Assembly: GCF_016920785.2 (NCBI RefSeq)
Contig: NW_024609835.1
Span: forward strand, 21,853,108 to 21,917,107
DNA: 64,000 nucleotides
Origin: Ixodes scapularis
Lineage: Eukaryota > Arthropoda > Arachnida > Ixodida > Ixodidae
Direction of reading: 5' to 3'
Positions 23,414 through 33,627 of this stretch are shown here, in pieces. Numbering within the stretch: position 1 is the first letter of the stretch; each line of letters opens with the position of its first letter. The position numbers and the translations under genes are program-made. The notes under the pieces are model-generated. The model did not search any database. It was given only the letters and a program-made list of their open reading frames with translations, and was not told the origin of the DNA.

Positions 23414-23585
23414 AGGGAGTTGTAGTAGACCGTTTCCGCAGCCCGCTAAGCACCCGGATAGCGCTCCGTAATCCGCCACAAGACCTTGAACTATGTAGAT
23501 AAGGCTGGCGGCGCGCATGCGCAGCTGCGGTGTTTTCATCAGGGATACCGCAGCAGAGGAGAAAAACGGTCTACTACAATTCCCT
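23414..23585. mobile_element. MITE, AGGGAGT family, second of a twin pair
   Basis: A 172-bp element starting AGGGAGTTGTAGTAGACC and ending GGTCTACTACAATTCCCT. ATT on both sides; the left ATT (23411-23413) is also the right flank of the first twin. The related ends show that both belong to one family. Confidence 0.75.
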
Positions 23586-24105
23586 ATTATCTAAGATAGT
23601 CCGTTACAACCCAAAAAGGTTGGGTGAGCGCCGAGAGTAAGATATGCCGGAAAGAAGGAAGCAGACGGAACGCTAAAGAGAGGAGCAGGTTTCTCTTTCT
23701 CTTCTCTAGCGTTCCCTTTGCTTCCTCCTCCCCAGCATGTCTTAGCCTCGCCCTACCTTCTTGTGTTGTAGCGAACTATAGAACCGACAAAGTGTGTACA
23801 ACGGTGCAGCTCTATTGTAGAGCGTAGAAAGTCGTCATAACTTAATATCATGGGATTCGGAAGACTAAAACAACGGACAACAGAACACAAAATCTCAAGA
23901 TCAGGTGAGTTTATTCAACCACACCAAAACAAGAAAAGATCAAGAAAACAGAGCATGACGTCGCAAAGTTTTGACCAAACGTGACTTGTCAGGCTAAATC
24001 CTTACAAGACACGCTTCGGAAAAGGAGCATCCGCCGCCAAGCACATGCGGAGATATAATCTCCATCAAGACTACGCGAACGGACCAACTTCCTACTCTCA
24101 GTGTG
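23586..24105. other. Spacer, no supported gene
   Basis: No family or splice-supported coding sequence recognised. Confidence 0.5.
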
Positions 24106-24108
24106 TTA

Positions 24109-24159
24109 TACCCCTGTCAGACGGCAGCTAAAATGGCATTTACGCCAAATGACATTCAG
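24109..24159 (+). repeat. Left terminal inverted repeat, 51 bp
   Basis: Exact reverse complement of 31331-31381. Contains two half-site-like motifs, AAAATGGCATTTA and AAATGACATT, that recur just inside and may be transposase binding sites. Confidence 0.95.
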
Positions 24160-25954
24160 TGTAAATGTCATTTAGGCACTGCCACACGGCAACTCGAATG
24201 GCATTTAACCTAAATGCCATTTCGGGTAAACAGAGTTCCCCAAACTCATTTACGGCTCGCAAAGCGTACTCTCGATGGCAGCGCTCGACACATATTACGG
24301 GATTGTTTTAAAAAAAGAAGGCATATATTGCGGAAACAATTTTTACATCGTTTTAATCACGAAAATAATTTCTTTAACGCGTATTTCGCACGCACTTTAC
24401 GTTCCTAATTGTTTAACCTACTCACGACTCCAGTTATCTAGTAGGCCTAATGGCTCTGAACCGCTGAACCTGTCGCGCGCTCGCCTCGGTCGGCTCTCGG
24501 TTCGTCGGTTCCACTTGCGATGCGCTCCTCATTTACGCGTTATACGATGTCGGAAGGAGCGCCTGCCGACAAAAAAAAAAAAAAGGCGACCTGTCCCGCG
24601 AGACGTCGGTACTTAAACTATGTGAGACGAGCACCTCGAATGTCTTCGGTAGCAGAAGCGGAACGGCGGGTTCTGCACCGGCCTATGGGCGATTTGAGAA
24701 GCCCTCCGTTTCCTCAAGATATACGTCGCACTCCATCACAATACCGAAACCTCAAGGAACATTTTTGGGTAAGATATAACTTTCACGGTGGGCATAACCA
24801 ACAGGAGCACGTGAAACAATTAGCGGAGCGGACGGCCGTCTAGTATTCGTTTTGTGTGTGTGGGTCGTCGCAGCACTGCGTACCTCGAACGAGTACTGCG
24901 TACCTCGAACGAGTTCATTGCACGACCGGCTTGGTCGTGGATATACTAGCTGACTTCGTCTAGCAGCGCTTTAAATTTCGCGTTTGTTGCTCTGGCAACA
25001 GCTCGCGAAGTAAGTTAGCTGAATGTTTACTTGGCTGCCGCGAAGTAGAGATTCTGGGAAGAATGCAAGACGACAAAAAGTGGTTACTTTTCTTTAAGTG
25101 GTACAAATCTTGTAAATGCCCTGTTGTTGTAATAAACGTAGTGTAGGTATTCGCCACCATGACTTCTTACCGGCTTTTACATTCCCATTGACATTCTCCA
25201 AAAATAAATAAAAAGAAATGCTGCGTGAAGTCAGTCTCTCAATGCTTATATTTCTAGCTTTCTTTGATGTTGGATAATCCCATACTGTTTCAAAGCGAAA
25301 TATGCTAAGTGTGTTTACATGATACGTGCACAATTTTATTCCAAAACATCCTAAAAACTGTTTAATAAGGTATTGCATCTATACATTGAATACAGTTGCT
25401 GCACAGTTGCTACTTAAGATATTTACGTGTTCCAGAAAGCATCTGCTGCTGGGGGCCACCATAGAAGTAGGCAAAGTGAGCTGGCAACATTACAGAGGAA
25501 TCTACAAGTTCCCGGGATCACTGTCTCTAAATAAGTGGCAGTTTCTCGCAGCCATGGCCACTTTTGTGACATTCTCCTCACTTGTTTTCAGACGTGCAGT
25601 GTGAAAGCATCGCAGAAAGCAACCTGTGTGAGGTACCTTCTAGAAGAGCAGCAATAAAATAATTGTGTGAGGCTGACGATGACAGTGCAATCGCCAGCAT
25701 CAAGGCTGCCACTGGTATTGACCCCAATATGCCCGAGACTAGTGGCAATGTCAGTGATGCCATGAGTTCCAGAACAGACCGACGAAGCAGTGGTATAAGG
25801 GCCGGCACAAGCAGTAATGTGCAGCTGAGCTGACGAGTGAAGAGGAAAAGGCCACATAGCCATAGAAGCTGCTTCGGCTTGTTGTTGAAGCAGCCCGACA
25901 TGCCCCACTAGAGCACTCGGAAGATGCGAGTCGCAGTAGCAGTGCCATGAAATG

Positions 25955-26032
25955 TTGGAGAAGCAACTACTCGCATTGCGCAGAAGGTCGAGTGGCTAAT
26001 TACGTTCAATAAAGAAGGTGATCATCGTCTTA
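25955..26032 (-). repeat. Direct repeat of Penelope segment, copy 2 side
   Basis: Shares CTCGCATTGCGCAGAA and TTCAATAAAGAAGG then TCATCGTCTTAAAG with 27795-27875. The spacing of 1.84 kb gives the tandem period of the two partial copies. Confidence 0.8.
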
Positions 26033-26940
26033 AAGACGAAAATCGATTTCGTCGCTGCAAATCTTATGGAGGCGAAGGAATTGTGAGAAGGGAATAGAGT
26101 TGACTTGGGATCTAGGATGGATCAAGGAGTAAAGAAGGTAGCCAGGTAGCTATGGCTGTCAGTGGGTTTATAGTGCACAGAGGTGTGTCACCAGTGACTT
26201 TTAAGTCTAGGAAGCTGACAGCGCATTTCGATATCAGTGAGGTAAACTTGAGGGAGGGGTAGGCGTTACAGAGTGCAGACCACCACGTTTCCACCCTTAT
26301 CGGCTGGCTTGGTTACGAGGTTAGTGCGGTTTCGAAAGGATTTTAGAGCGGTAACTTCTTGTGGGGTTGCGTTCAGGTATTTAGAGATTAGTTTGCTAGA
26401 GGAGTTGGTAATGATGCTACGACATGCTTTGATTGAACTGTCAGTTTCAGGGTGTTTGGCGGGAAGCGGGGTACGGATACTAGTCTTTGGGTTAATGGTG
26501 TCGAACATGGTGCGATTAAAGTTAGACGGATGCTGGGTGAAGTAGGCATCGGAAGAATTGTTCGCTGTCCACATGTAAAAACAAAAGAAGGGTAAGGTCG
26601 GCTTTGAAGTGCAGGGACGAAGGACAGGCCCTTCGATAAGATAACGTGTTCAGGGGCAGTGTGGGGTAAATCGTCTCGTATGGTGACATTATCATTGCGT
26701 TGGACGGCAGCCTCATCATTTAGGGGCAAGAGAGTGTCTAGTTTCCTTGATATACAGGTGAGACCATAGGCATAGAGATACGAGTTGACTTCCAGAATTT
26801 TGGCAACAAGTTTGCATGAGTGTGAATGGAAAGATGAGTCAAGGGACTTGAGGAGTCTTAGCGACGCTGAGCGTTTGGCGTAACTGGGCACAGTGGTCAT
26901 TATCATATCTCAGATGTGCCTTCACTAGGTGGGGAACAGC
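25955..26940 (-). pseudogene. Penelope-like element, copy 2 (N-terminal part joined to C-terminal part)
   Basis: On the minus strand, from 26940 downward: an N-terminal segment including HVILSKGLSFVP (about 26600-26650), then ALKSFRNRTNLVTKPADKGG (near 26330-26280), the start of the RT fingers. The catalytic core with the YVDD-type box is missing. Only a few bases later the sequence resumes with PSLKFTSLISKC and VSFLDLKV (about 26250-26200), normally found after the core, and proceeds to a FFIERNYPLDLLRNA-like segment (about 26030-25970). Frameshifts occur throughout. This is an internally deleted, non-functional copy. Confidence 0.6.
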
Positions 26941-27085
26941 ATTATCTAATATTTGTGACACTTTTGAAGGGCCGGAGGAATTCTCACTGGCAGGTTGGAA
27001 GGAGGGCCGGTGTGTTTGCACGCAAGACATGTCGGAGTGCCGCACGGCGTGGTACCAGGGAGCAAAGTCTGAGGCTTTGTGGACT

Positions 27086-27752
27086 GGTTGCTGCATACTG
27101 GGAGGGATCGTAAGTTGGGCTGTCGATAGGAAGTTAGGGTGGGTGCTTTAGAAATAACTGTAGAGTCTATGAGGTGGGAAGTGGTCTCCATGATTAGTTT
27201 GCCGAGCCTGGGTACGGAGGGATGGAACGTAAAGATGAGGGGGTTTCGGAGTGGTTGCTGCATACTGGAAGGGATCGTAAGTTGGGCTTCGATAGGAAGT
27301 TAGGGTGGGTGCTTTAGAAATAACTGTAGAGTCTATGAGGTGGGAAGTGGTCTCCATGATTAGTTTGCCGAGCCTGGGTATTGAGGGATGGAACGTAAAG
27401 ATGACGGGGTTTCGGAGTGGTTGCTGCATACTGGAAGGGATCGTAAGTTGGACTGTCGATAGGAAGTTAGGGTGGGTGCTTTAGAAATAACTGTAGAGTC
27501 TATGAGGTGGGAAGTGGTCTCCATGATTAGTTTGCCGAGCCTGGGTACGGAGGGATGGAACGTAAAGATGAGGGGGTTTCGGAGTGGTTGCTGCATACTG
27601 GAAGGGATCGTAAGTTGTGCTTCAATAGGACGTTAGGGCGGGTGCTTTAGAGATAACTGTAGAGTCTACCAAGTGGAAAGTGGTCTCCATGATTAATCTG
27701 CTGAGCCTGGGTGCGGAGGGATGGAATGTGATGATGAGTGTGTTGCATGGTG
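27086..27752. repeat. 167-bp tandem repeat, four units
   Basis: GGTTGCTGCATACTGG recurs at 27086, 27253, 27419 and 27586, spacing 166-167 bp. The first three units are nearly identical; the fourth is more diverged. Each unit on the minus strand encodes a segment with IFTFHPS and STVISKAP. Because 167 is not a multiple of three, consecutive units fall in different frames and cannot form one reading frame. Confidence 0.92.
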
Positions 27753-27794
27753 GTTTAGATCTTGGTTGGGGAAATAGAGCGTCGTGTTGCGAAA

Positions 27795-27875
27795 TGTTAG
27801 AGACGCGACTGCTCGCATTGCGCAGAACGCTGAGTGGGTAGCTACTTTCAATAAAGAAGGCGGTCATCGTCTTAA
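27795..27875 (-). repeat. Direct repeat of Penelope segment, copy 1 side
   Basis: Partner of 25955-26032. The MITE at 27872-28410 inserted at the TTAA in CTTAAAG at the edge of this block; copy 2 keeps the uninterrupted sequence. Confidence 0.8.
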
Positions 27876-28410
27876 AGGGGCACTCAGGTGGATTCTGAGA
27901 TCGTCTATTTTTTGTCATAACTCAATCTATGGACTCTAAGCATACTAAAAAACCCGAAATTACATACAAGGGCAGTTAATCTCGCTATTTAAAACTCTAT
28001 TAAAAATTGTGGCATGCCCTCCTTTCTGCGCCGTGTCGCAGAACGCCAGAGGGTGCCATCGGACGGGAAGGCAACAGGGGAGGGCACATGACAGCCAATT
28101 ACGAATAATGGCTTCCCGGCACACTAAATTTTCAAACATGTGCGCCTTTGAAAAATCAGTCCGCCGAGAAGCCGTCACTCGTGACTGGCTGTCGCGTGCC
28201 CTCCCATGCTGCCTTCCCGTCCGGTGGCACCCCTGGTGTTCTGCGCTACGGCACAGAAAGGGTGGCGTGCCACGATCTTTAATTGGATTTTTACTATGAA
28301 AATCGGCTGTCCTTGGACGCTATCTTGGGTTTTTTAGGATGCTTAAAGCCCATAGATTGAGTTATGCCAATAAATAGACGATCTTAGAATCCACTTGAGT
28401 GCCCCTTTAA
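27872..28410. mobile_element. TTAA-flanked MITE (Kolobok- or piggyBac-type), nested
   Basis: TTAA at both ends (27872-27875 and 28407-28410) brackets inverted arms of roughly 90 bp beginning AGGGGCACTCA-GTGGATTCT. No coding sequence. It interrupts the Penelope-like segment, so it is younger than that copy. A TTAA duplication is used by both piggyBac and Kolobok; the AGGG start makes me lean to Kolobok. Confidence 0.8.
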
Positions 28411-28455
28411 GCTGTTGACGGAAATCAATGTCGTTGCTGCAAATCCTGCAAAGGA

Positions 28456-28955
28456 TTTGCAGGATTTGCAAAGGATCTGCAGCCTCAAACGCCTTTTTGA
28501 GCTCCAGCACTGGTTTGCCCAGGGGACGACGCTGCACCCTTTTGTCCAGGACACCACACACCAGACGGTCCCATAGCATGGCTGACAAGGTTTCACCAGA
28601 GTTGCAGTGTTCAGAGAAGCGGCGCGGGGCGGGGACGAAATTTGAGATGCTTTCTCCAGGCTGTTGGCTGCACTTATGAAACGCAAAGCACTGAACAATC
28701 ACTGACAGGCACGGTGTGTAGTGGGCGGTGAGCTCCAACACAGTGTCCGCATAGGGAGTCCACTGGCACACACAACGAGCATACGACGGAGTAGATTGTC
28801 GGTCCACAAACGCTACATAGGACTGCGCATATTGGGGACTCCTCGAGGATGTTGAGCACAATGAAGAAAAAGTTTAGTCGCTCCTGGTACAGGGGCCACG
28901 TTTCAATCTTTTTGGGTCGAACTCTTCGAGATGTCTCAGCCGCCCCATGATAACA
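28456..28955 (-). pseudogene. Ty3/gypsy gag fragment
   Basis: On the minus strand an ATG near 28951 opens a segment reading MGRLRHLEEFDP, a shift follows, then a longer frame (28861 downward) with LTAHYTPCLSVIVQ, FHKCSQQPGESISNFV and LWDRLVCGVLDKRVQRR. This is the capsid pattern of K02A2.6-type gypsy elements, with the DRLVCG block as landmark. It stops in a stretch of repeated GGATTTGCA where the Penelope sequence begins (28438-28480). A different lineage from the LTR element at 15.7 kb. No zinc knuckle, protease or LTR was found next to it. Confidence 0.65.
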
Positions 28956-30639
28956 ACGTTAGGCTCGTCCTTTTTCGCCATATGCTCTCGTCGTTGCCAA
29001 GTTGCCACGAAGCTGTCGTTGCTCAAAAAAGTGTGGTTGCGTGCCTCGGAGTTTGAATTTCTTAATTCTCGTTGTTGCCCAAAGCTTTATTCAGGCGGCC
29101 GACTTGGCCGTGCAGAAAAGAGGAGTTAGACAAGAGACACGTGGTTTACGACGAGTCCCCAGAATGACAAACGGTTCGGTAAAACCAGCTTGACTCGCCT
29201 TGGCTTGACTTCTGCCGACTCGCCGATGTTGCCAGATGCACACACACAACACTCACGATGCAAGATTCCGTTTCATTTTAAGTGCAAGATCCAGGCTTTC
29301 AATGTCGCTACCAAGCATGCACGATCATGTAGTGGTAGCATCGTTCAGGGCAACATGCTCATGCTCATAGCTTCAGCTTCACTCGCGCATGAAGTAAATG
29401 AAACCATAGCCCCTGTATCCACTCCAATTCTCCAAGTCAGTAGTAGGCTGAAATTTATCCATCACTACAAGAAGTTGGGAGTGATGCTGAGAAGTCTGGG
29501 AGGGTCGTCACATGTGCGGAATTGACTGAACGACGTGCCGTTCCCTGCAAGATGATGTCCTGGGTTGGGCAAGGTTCGAGCATGTTGGATGTTATCAGGA
29601 ACACGTGGTTACACAGGATCCGTGGGAACACGGCCGTCCCATTGACTGTGGCCATATGTGCCTGGGGCGTCACTGCTTCCCGAGTGCTAGCCAGTGCCAA
29701 CCTCTGGAAGATGGTCACGAAACTGCCTCAGCATCCCAACATTGAGATACTGGAACTGGTAGCAGTGGTATAGGAGAGCCAGAGGAATCACTGTAGTTGG
29801 ATAGAAACATTGCAACAGATGCATCAGTCCTCTAGGCATAAAATATCTTACACCTTAGACATATTATTCTCAAAATTGAAGATTCAATGGGGAAGCAGAG
29901 CAGTCAAAATTTCACCACACAGCTAGCTTGGAACATTTCTTGGAAACTTCAGAGAATGGCAAACATTCTATAGCTTCTAAACATAGTATTTACAGTGCTA
30001 GAAGCTGGCACTCTTGTCTCGTATTTAGAAACAGTTATTCAGTCATTTTCACCTCATCAAGGACGCACAATTGGGAAGATGATCAATCCAGTTGTTTTAT
30101 TCACATTAAAACGAGTTAACGAATAACTTTAGAATGCTGACAGGAGCTATATCAGTTAGTTTTGAGTGACATTCAGTAAAAGGAAGACAAGTGAGTTTTT
30201 TTTTCTTTTTAATTTTGTGAGTTTGAAACAAGATTGCCTGCATTTTCTAAGGGCTAAAAAAACATGTAGGGATATTATTTCTACTAGTTCAAACATTTTT
30301 TTTCTTGTTTTTTTGCAAAAAAGGGTACTTACTATTTTTATTGTGCTTTGGTAGCCGCTGGTGCTGAAACTTGATGTCCCAGGTGGCATTCCTACAGCGA
30401 TTCCCTATGACCTGAGGGAGTCCTGGGGCAGTTCAGTTATCCCGTGTGTGTTTAACCGTTCAGCGGTCGCGGCGGCGCTCACGATCTCCGGCCAGTCGCG
30501 TCGGAGGGATGCGATCACCAGGCAGTGGTTCGCCTCACGACGAGCAAGTTGGCGATGGTTCTGTCCTCCGCAGGAGAGTATGGCTTTGCAGCGCCGACTC
30601 ACTTTGTCACTGGGGTGGTTAGGTGCACGCAAGTCACCT
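28956..30639. other. Interior of the Harbinger-type element, unassigned
   Basis: Frames at 29455-29773 are open on both strands and look like decayed coding sequence, possibly retroelement-derived, but no motif allows a name. From 29,780 to 30,360 the sequence is AT-rich and looks non-coding. Confidence 0.4.
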
Positions 30640-30930
30640 GGCGAACCAAGCACTCTATGTAACACCGATACAGATTCACAAGGTGCCTGATCACGTCGCC
30701 GGCATCAGCCAAACGCCTGCTTGAAGACGCAGTACGTTAGTAGGTACGGTAGCCTGTCTTCCAACCGAAGCTCGCGGAATGCGTCTACGACGAAGGTGAT
30801 GGACGGCCTTCTCAACAGCCGGAAACGCTCGAACCAAGATCAATCCATACCGCCGTGATAGTGACGGCGGAAGCGCAATACGGCATCCAGGATCCCTCGC
30901 AGACGTAGAAGTGAACACGGCAGCCGAAGA
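30640..30930 (-). pseudogene. Harbinger-like transposase remnant
   Basis: On the minus strand a segment reads RGILDAVLRFRRHYHGGMD, a stop, then FERFRLLRRPSITFVVDAF and a following LPYLLTYCVFKQAFG-like stretch. This recalls the N-terminal RFR-(S/P)K..I..L....L....R....L...LQ..ALRF pattern of PIF/Harbinger DDE nucleases. At least one stop and frame changes are present, and the DDE residues were not found. The location inside TTA-flanked inverted ends supports the call, which otherwise would be weak. Confidence 0.45.
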
Positions 30931-31330
30931 TCGAGCGTGAGGGACAACCAGAGCAAGCAAGCACTACCGAAATTAACGAAAGAACTGTACGAGCAAGCTG
31001 TCAGCTGTAGTCGCGGAGCGCGGGAGGCTCGGCTTACGGATCGGCTTATGACGACGTTAGGTTGGCTAATGGCTTTCGCCCCACGCTTCGCTTTATTTTT
31101 TTGTCAGAAACTAGTGAGCGCAACTTTCTATCCCAGTTTTTTGTTATATTTTCTTGTCCCAGCAGACAACACAGACAAAACGAAGTGTTTTGCCGTGTTA
31201 AAATTGTTTATTGACGAAAACGTGATCTATGTGCACGAGACGAATTTGCGATCGCAATCGTTATAGACATCACCTAAATGTCATTTTAGTTGTCGTCTGG
31301 CAGGTCCCATCATGAATGACATTTGAAAAC

Positions 31331-31381
31331 CTGAATGTCATTTGGCGTAAATGCCATTTTAGCTGCCGTCTGACAGGGGTA
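31331..31381 (-). repeat. Right terminal inverted repeat, 51 bp
   Basis: Exact reverse complement of 24109-24159; followed by the TTA duplication at 31382-31384. Confidence 0.95.
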
Positions 31382-31391
31382 TTAGATTACG

Positions 31392-31649
31392 ATGTTTCCC
31401 AAACAGTTTCCCCTGTGTTTTCTTGTTTTGGTGTGGTCGATTGAACTCGGATCTCCTTCAGATTTAGTGTTCTATTTTCTGTTTTCTATTCTTCCTAGTC
31501 CCATGGTTTTCAGTTGTGACGAATTTCTACGCGCTACAATAGAGAAGCACCGTTGTACAGACTTTTCCGGTTCTAAGGAATATCTCTTTGGAGCCGCCGT
31601 CGTGCGACAAAGCCCCTATAACGAAGACGAGATAGCTCATTTTGAGTGA
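31392..31649 (+). CDS. Candidate secreted or terminal-exon coding sequence
   Basis: An ATG at 31392 opens 85 codons. The start MFPKQFPLCFLVLVWSIELG resembles a signal peptide. A pyrimidine-rich stretch then ends in a good acceptor (CCATGGTTTTCAG at about 31513), followed by CDEFLRATIEKHRC and KEYLFGAAVVRQSPYNEDE to a stop. It could be a signal exon plus unspliced intron, or only a terminal exon from 31514. No family recognised. It begins ten bases after the right end of the Harbinger-type element. Confidence 0.3.
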   Translation: MFPKQFPLCFLVLVWSIELGSPSDLVFYFLFSILPSPMVFSCDEFLRATIEKHRCTDFSGSKEYLFGAAVVRQSPYNEDEIAHFE

Positions 31650-31806
31650 AAGTTTTTGGCGCATGTCACAATTGGAGGTCATACGCTACTCATTGTTTTA
31701 CCACCACAAGTTAGTTGAAGTTACTGTAAGGAGTTAAGAATAGTTTAAAATAAAGAAAAGATAAAGTTTTGTAATATTACTATATTGCAAGATTTAAAGA
31801 AATTAC

Positions 31807-32785
31807 TTAAAGGAGCTCTGCAACGATTTTAACGTTGAAAGAATATGCATATTCTACTCTTGAGTTTGTTTATCTTGTCACAAAGGACAGAAAACACACC
31901 TCTTCCCTTCAAAATGTTGCGATTCCGCTGCGTAATCGCGAGGCGAAAATTAGAATATTTCCCGACCTGCAGCCGCGAGCAGCGGTCATGAGAACCACGC
32001 GGAATGAAGTGAATGGGGGACTTGTAAAAAGATAGGAAGTTGTGCAAATACCTGCTGAATAAAAGGTAATTTTTCTAAAAATCTTGTCGCTCCAACATAA
32101 ATATAAACGCGTCAAAAATCTGGTATCATCGACAAGAGTTTTATTATACAGAGTTTTTGTGGTGCCATCTGAGGTCAACAAAACCGTCAACTCTATCTTC
32201 TACCGCGAACAGCCGCCGGAAGCCGGAGGGGGGCGGGGGCAGATCCGGACGGGGATGGCCGGACTCGGATGCGACTTTCCTCCTTTCGCCAAGTTGATCC
32301 CGCTGCACAAGCACGTGATCACGTGGCCGCGAGCGGGTGAGTTCTCGATGCTCACTGATGGCGCTAGAGAGAGCGCTTCAACGGAACCCCGCGCGTCCCC
32401 TATTGACGTCACAGCGCACGTGACACGGAAGATGGTGAAGGAGTTGAGAGGTGCCAAAAACCTCAATTTTTGGTCATTTTTAAAATAAAAAACTAGGAGG
32501 TGCAGGCAAAAGCTGTTTTTGTTCTTTACTTCAGAAAGGTCGAGACACCAACTCCCAAATGATTTAAGTCAAGGCCCGTTCACACTCTTGCAACCGAGTA
32601 CGACCGAGAGAGACGAGACCGGTTGTTAAGCCTCTTACGACGTCTTAGAACCAGCTCCGCAGCAGCGCATCCGGCCCTAAGGCGTCGCAACGGGCTTAAA
32701 ACCGGTCTGGTCTCTCTCGGTCTTGTTCGGTCGCAAGAGTGTGAACGGGCCTTAATGCACTGAAATGGTTGCACAGGTCCTTTAA
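31807..32785. mobile_element. TTAA-flanked DNA transposon, 979 bp
   Basis: TTAA at 31807-31810 and 32782-32785. Ends pair as AGGAGCTCTGCAAC-ATTT and AGGACCTGTGCAAC-ATTT. The right part is interrupted by a 184-bp MITE (32571-32754). The internal part around 32210-32440 is GC-rich and has no transposase motif. Confidence 0.65.
32571..32754. mobile_element. MITE, AAGGCCCGTTCACAC family, copy 1
   Basis: A palindromic 184-bp element. The left arm AAGGCCCGTTCACACTCTTG with GAGTACGACCGAGAGAGAC is mirrored by GTCTCTCTCGGTC and GAGTGTGAACGGGCCTT on the right. Nested inside the TTAA element. Confidence 0.85.
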
Positions 32786-32786
32786 A

Positions 32787-32947
32787 CGCCGTTCACACAC
32801 TTGCAACCGAGTACGACCGAAAGAGACAATACCGGTTTTTAAGCCTTTTGTGACGCCATACAATCTGTTCCGCAGCAGTGCCTCCGGCAGTCCGCCATCG
32901 AAAGAGGCTTAAGAATCGGTCTTGTCTCTCTAGGTCGTACTCGTTTG
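32787..32947. mobile_element. MITE, AAGGCCCGTTCACAC family, copy 2 (right end lost)
   Basis: Starts CGCCGTTCACACACTTG, follows the same arm order as copy 1 and ends at AGGTCGTACTCG without the outer GTGTGAACGGG. It begins two bases after the right TTAA of the neighbouring element. Confidence 0.75.
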
Positions 32948-33627
32948 GAAGCTGAAGGGGTTGAAGAGCAAAGGAATGGAAGGGAGGGTGGAGGTGGACA
33001 GAGACAAAAGTGTTTTCGAGCCGGTGGTAACCGCAGAAGTCGTGGCGGCAATAGGAGCAAAGGAGGTTTAGTAAAAAGGGCGAACGTAATAAGGGAAGTG
33101 ACCTCGAGGAAGGATGAAAGCGTAGGGGAACCTTTCTTCAAAGGCGCCTAAGTTTGTTGTAGTTTCGAACGCAGAAAGGTAATGTCAGCGACGGAGAGAA
33201 AGAGCGACGGAAACACAATGTTTTGAGGAGAATGGCGCACGGCGAAATCTTCCGATTATCTCACGGTCGTATATCGTCCTATGGATACCAACTGAGGTGG
33301 TGGCGAAAACTCTAATCCGCAGAACAGACAGGCACCGACGTGCTGGGTTATTAGCCCCGAGAAGATAGAATGGCGCCACCTGGTGGCTCCTTGTCGTGAC
33401 GTTGTACCAAGTATCACGTGACCGCTTGTACGCTTCGGTGGTACCATGTAGGTTGAGGTGCATCGTTCACAATTAGAGTTTCATTCGTGAATTTGAACGA
33501 GAGTTCGGGGTCGCGTGTGACCTAATTCTTTCGTTGTACTTGTTGTCAAAGTTAAGCTCCAGCAGCGCAACAACAGTCGCGTCACGACCTACGAAATAGG
33601 ACCCAGTGAGCCAATTTCCCTTTACTG
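32948..33627. other. No supported gene
   Basis: Short overlapping frames on both strands, none with a motif or splice support. Confidence 0.5.

Larger units (their letters stand above)
26941..28455 (-). pseudogene. Penelope-like element, copy 1 (C-terminal part only)
   Basis: On the minus strand it starts abruptly inside CRICSNDIDFRQQL (about 28440-28410), is interrupted by a TTAA-flanked MITE (27872-28410), resumes as FIESSYPLSVLRNASSRV, passes through a four-fold 167-bp tandem repeat encoding an IFTFHPS-P-L-like segment, and ends with the Cys-containing linker GTTPCGTPTCLACKH (about 27040). In Penelope-like elements this linker precedes a GIY-YIG endonuclease, but here the N-terminal segment of copy 2 follows directly. 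The order therefore implies a tandem head-to-tail junction or an endonuclease-less form. Confidence 0.6.
24109..31381. mobile_element. PIF/Harbinger-type DNA transposon, 7.27 kb, with retroelement cargo
   Basis: Perfect 51-bp inverted ends, starting TACCCCTGTCAGACGGCAGC, lie at 24109-24159 and 31331-31381, and are flanked by TTA on both sides (24106-24108 and 31382-31384). A 3-bp TTA/TAA duplication is typical of PIF/Harbinger. Just inside each end is a second, imperfect copy of the same motif (ACGGCAACTCGAATGGCATT on the left). A degenerate transposase-like region lies on the minus strand at 30640-30930. A plus-strand piece near 25431-25535 (SAAGGHHRSRQSELATLQ) could be a remnant of the Myb-like second protein of such elements, but that is weak. 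The middle is occupied by Penelope-like, gag and MITE sequences described separately. Confidence 0.75.

Noticed and set aside
26266..26574. Short frames considered as a functional reverse transcriptase
   Set aside because: The catalytic core is deleted and the frame is broken; only flanking motifs remain.
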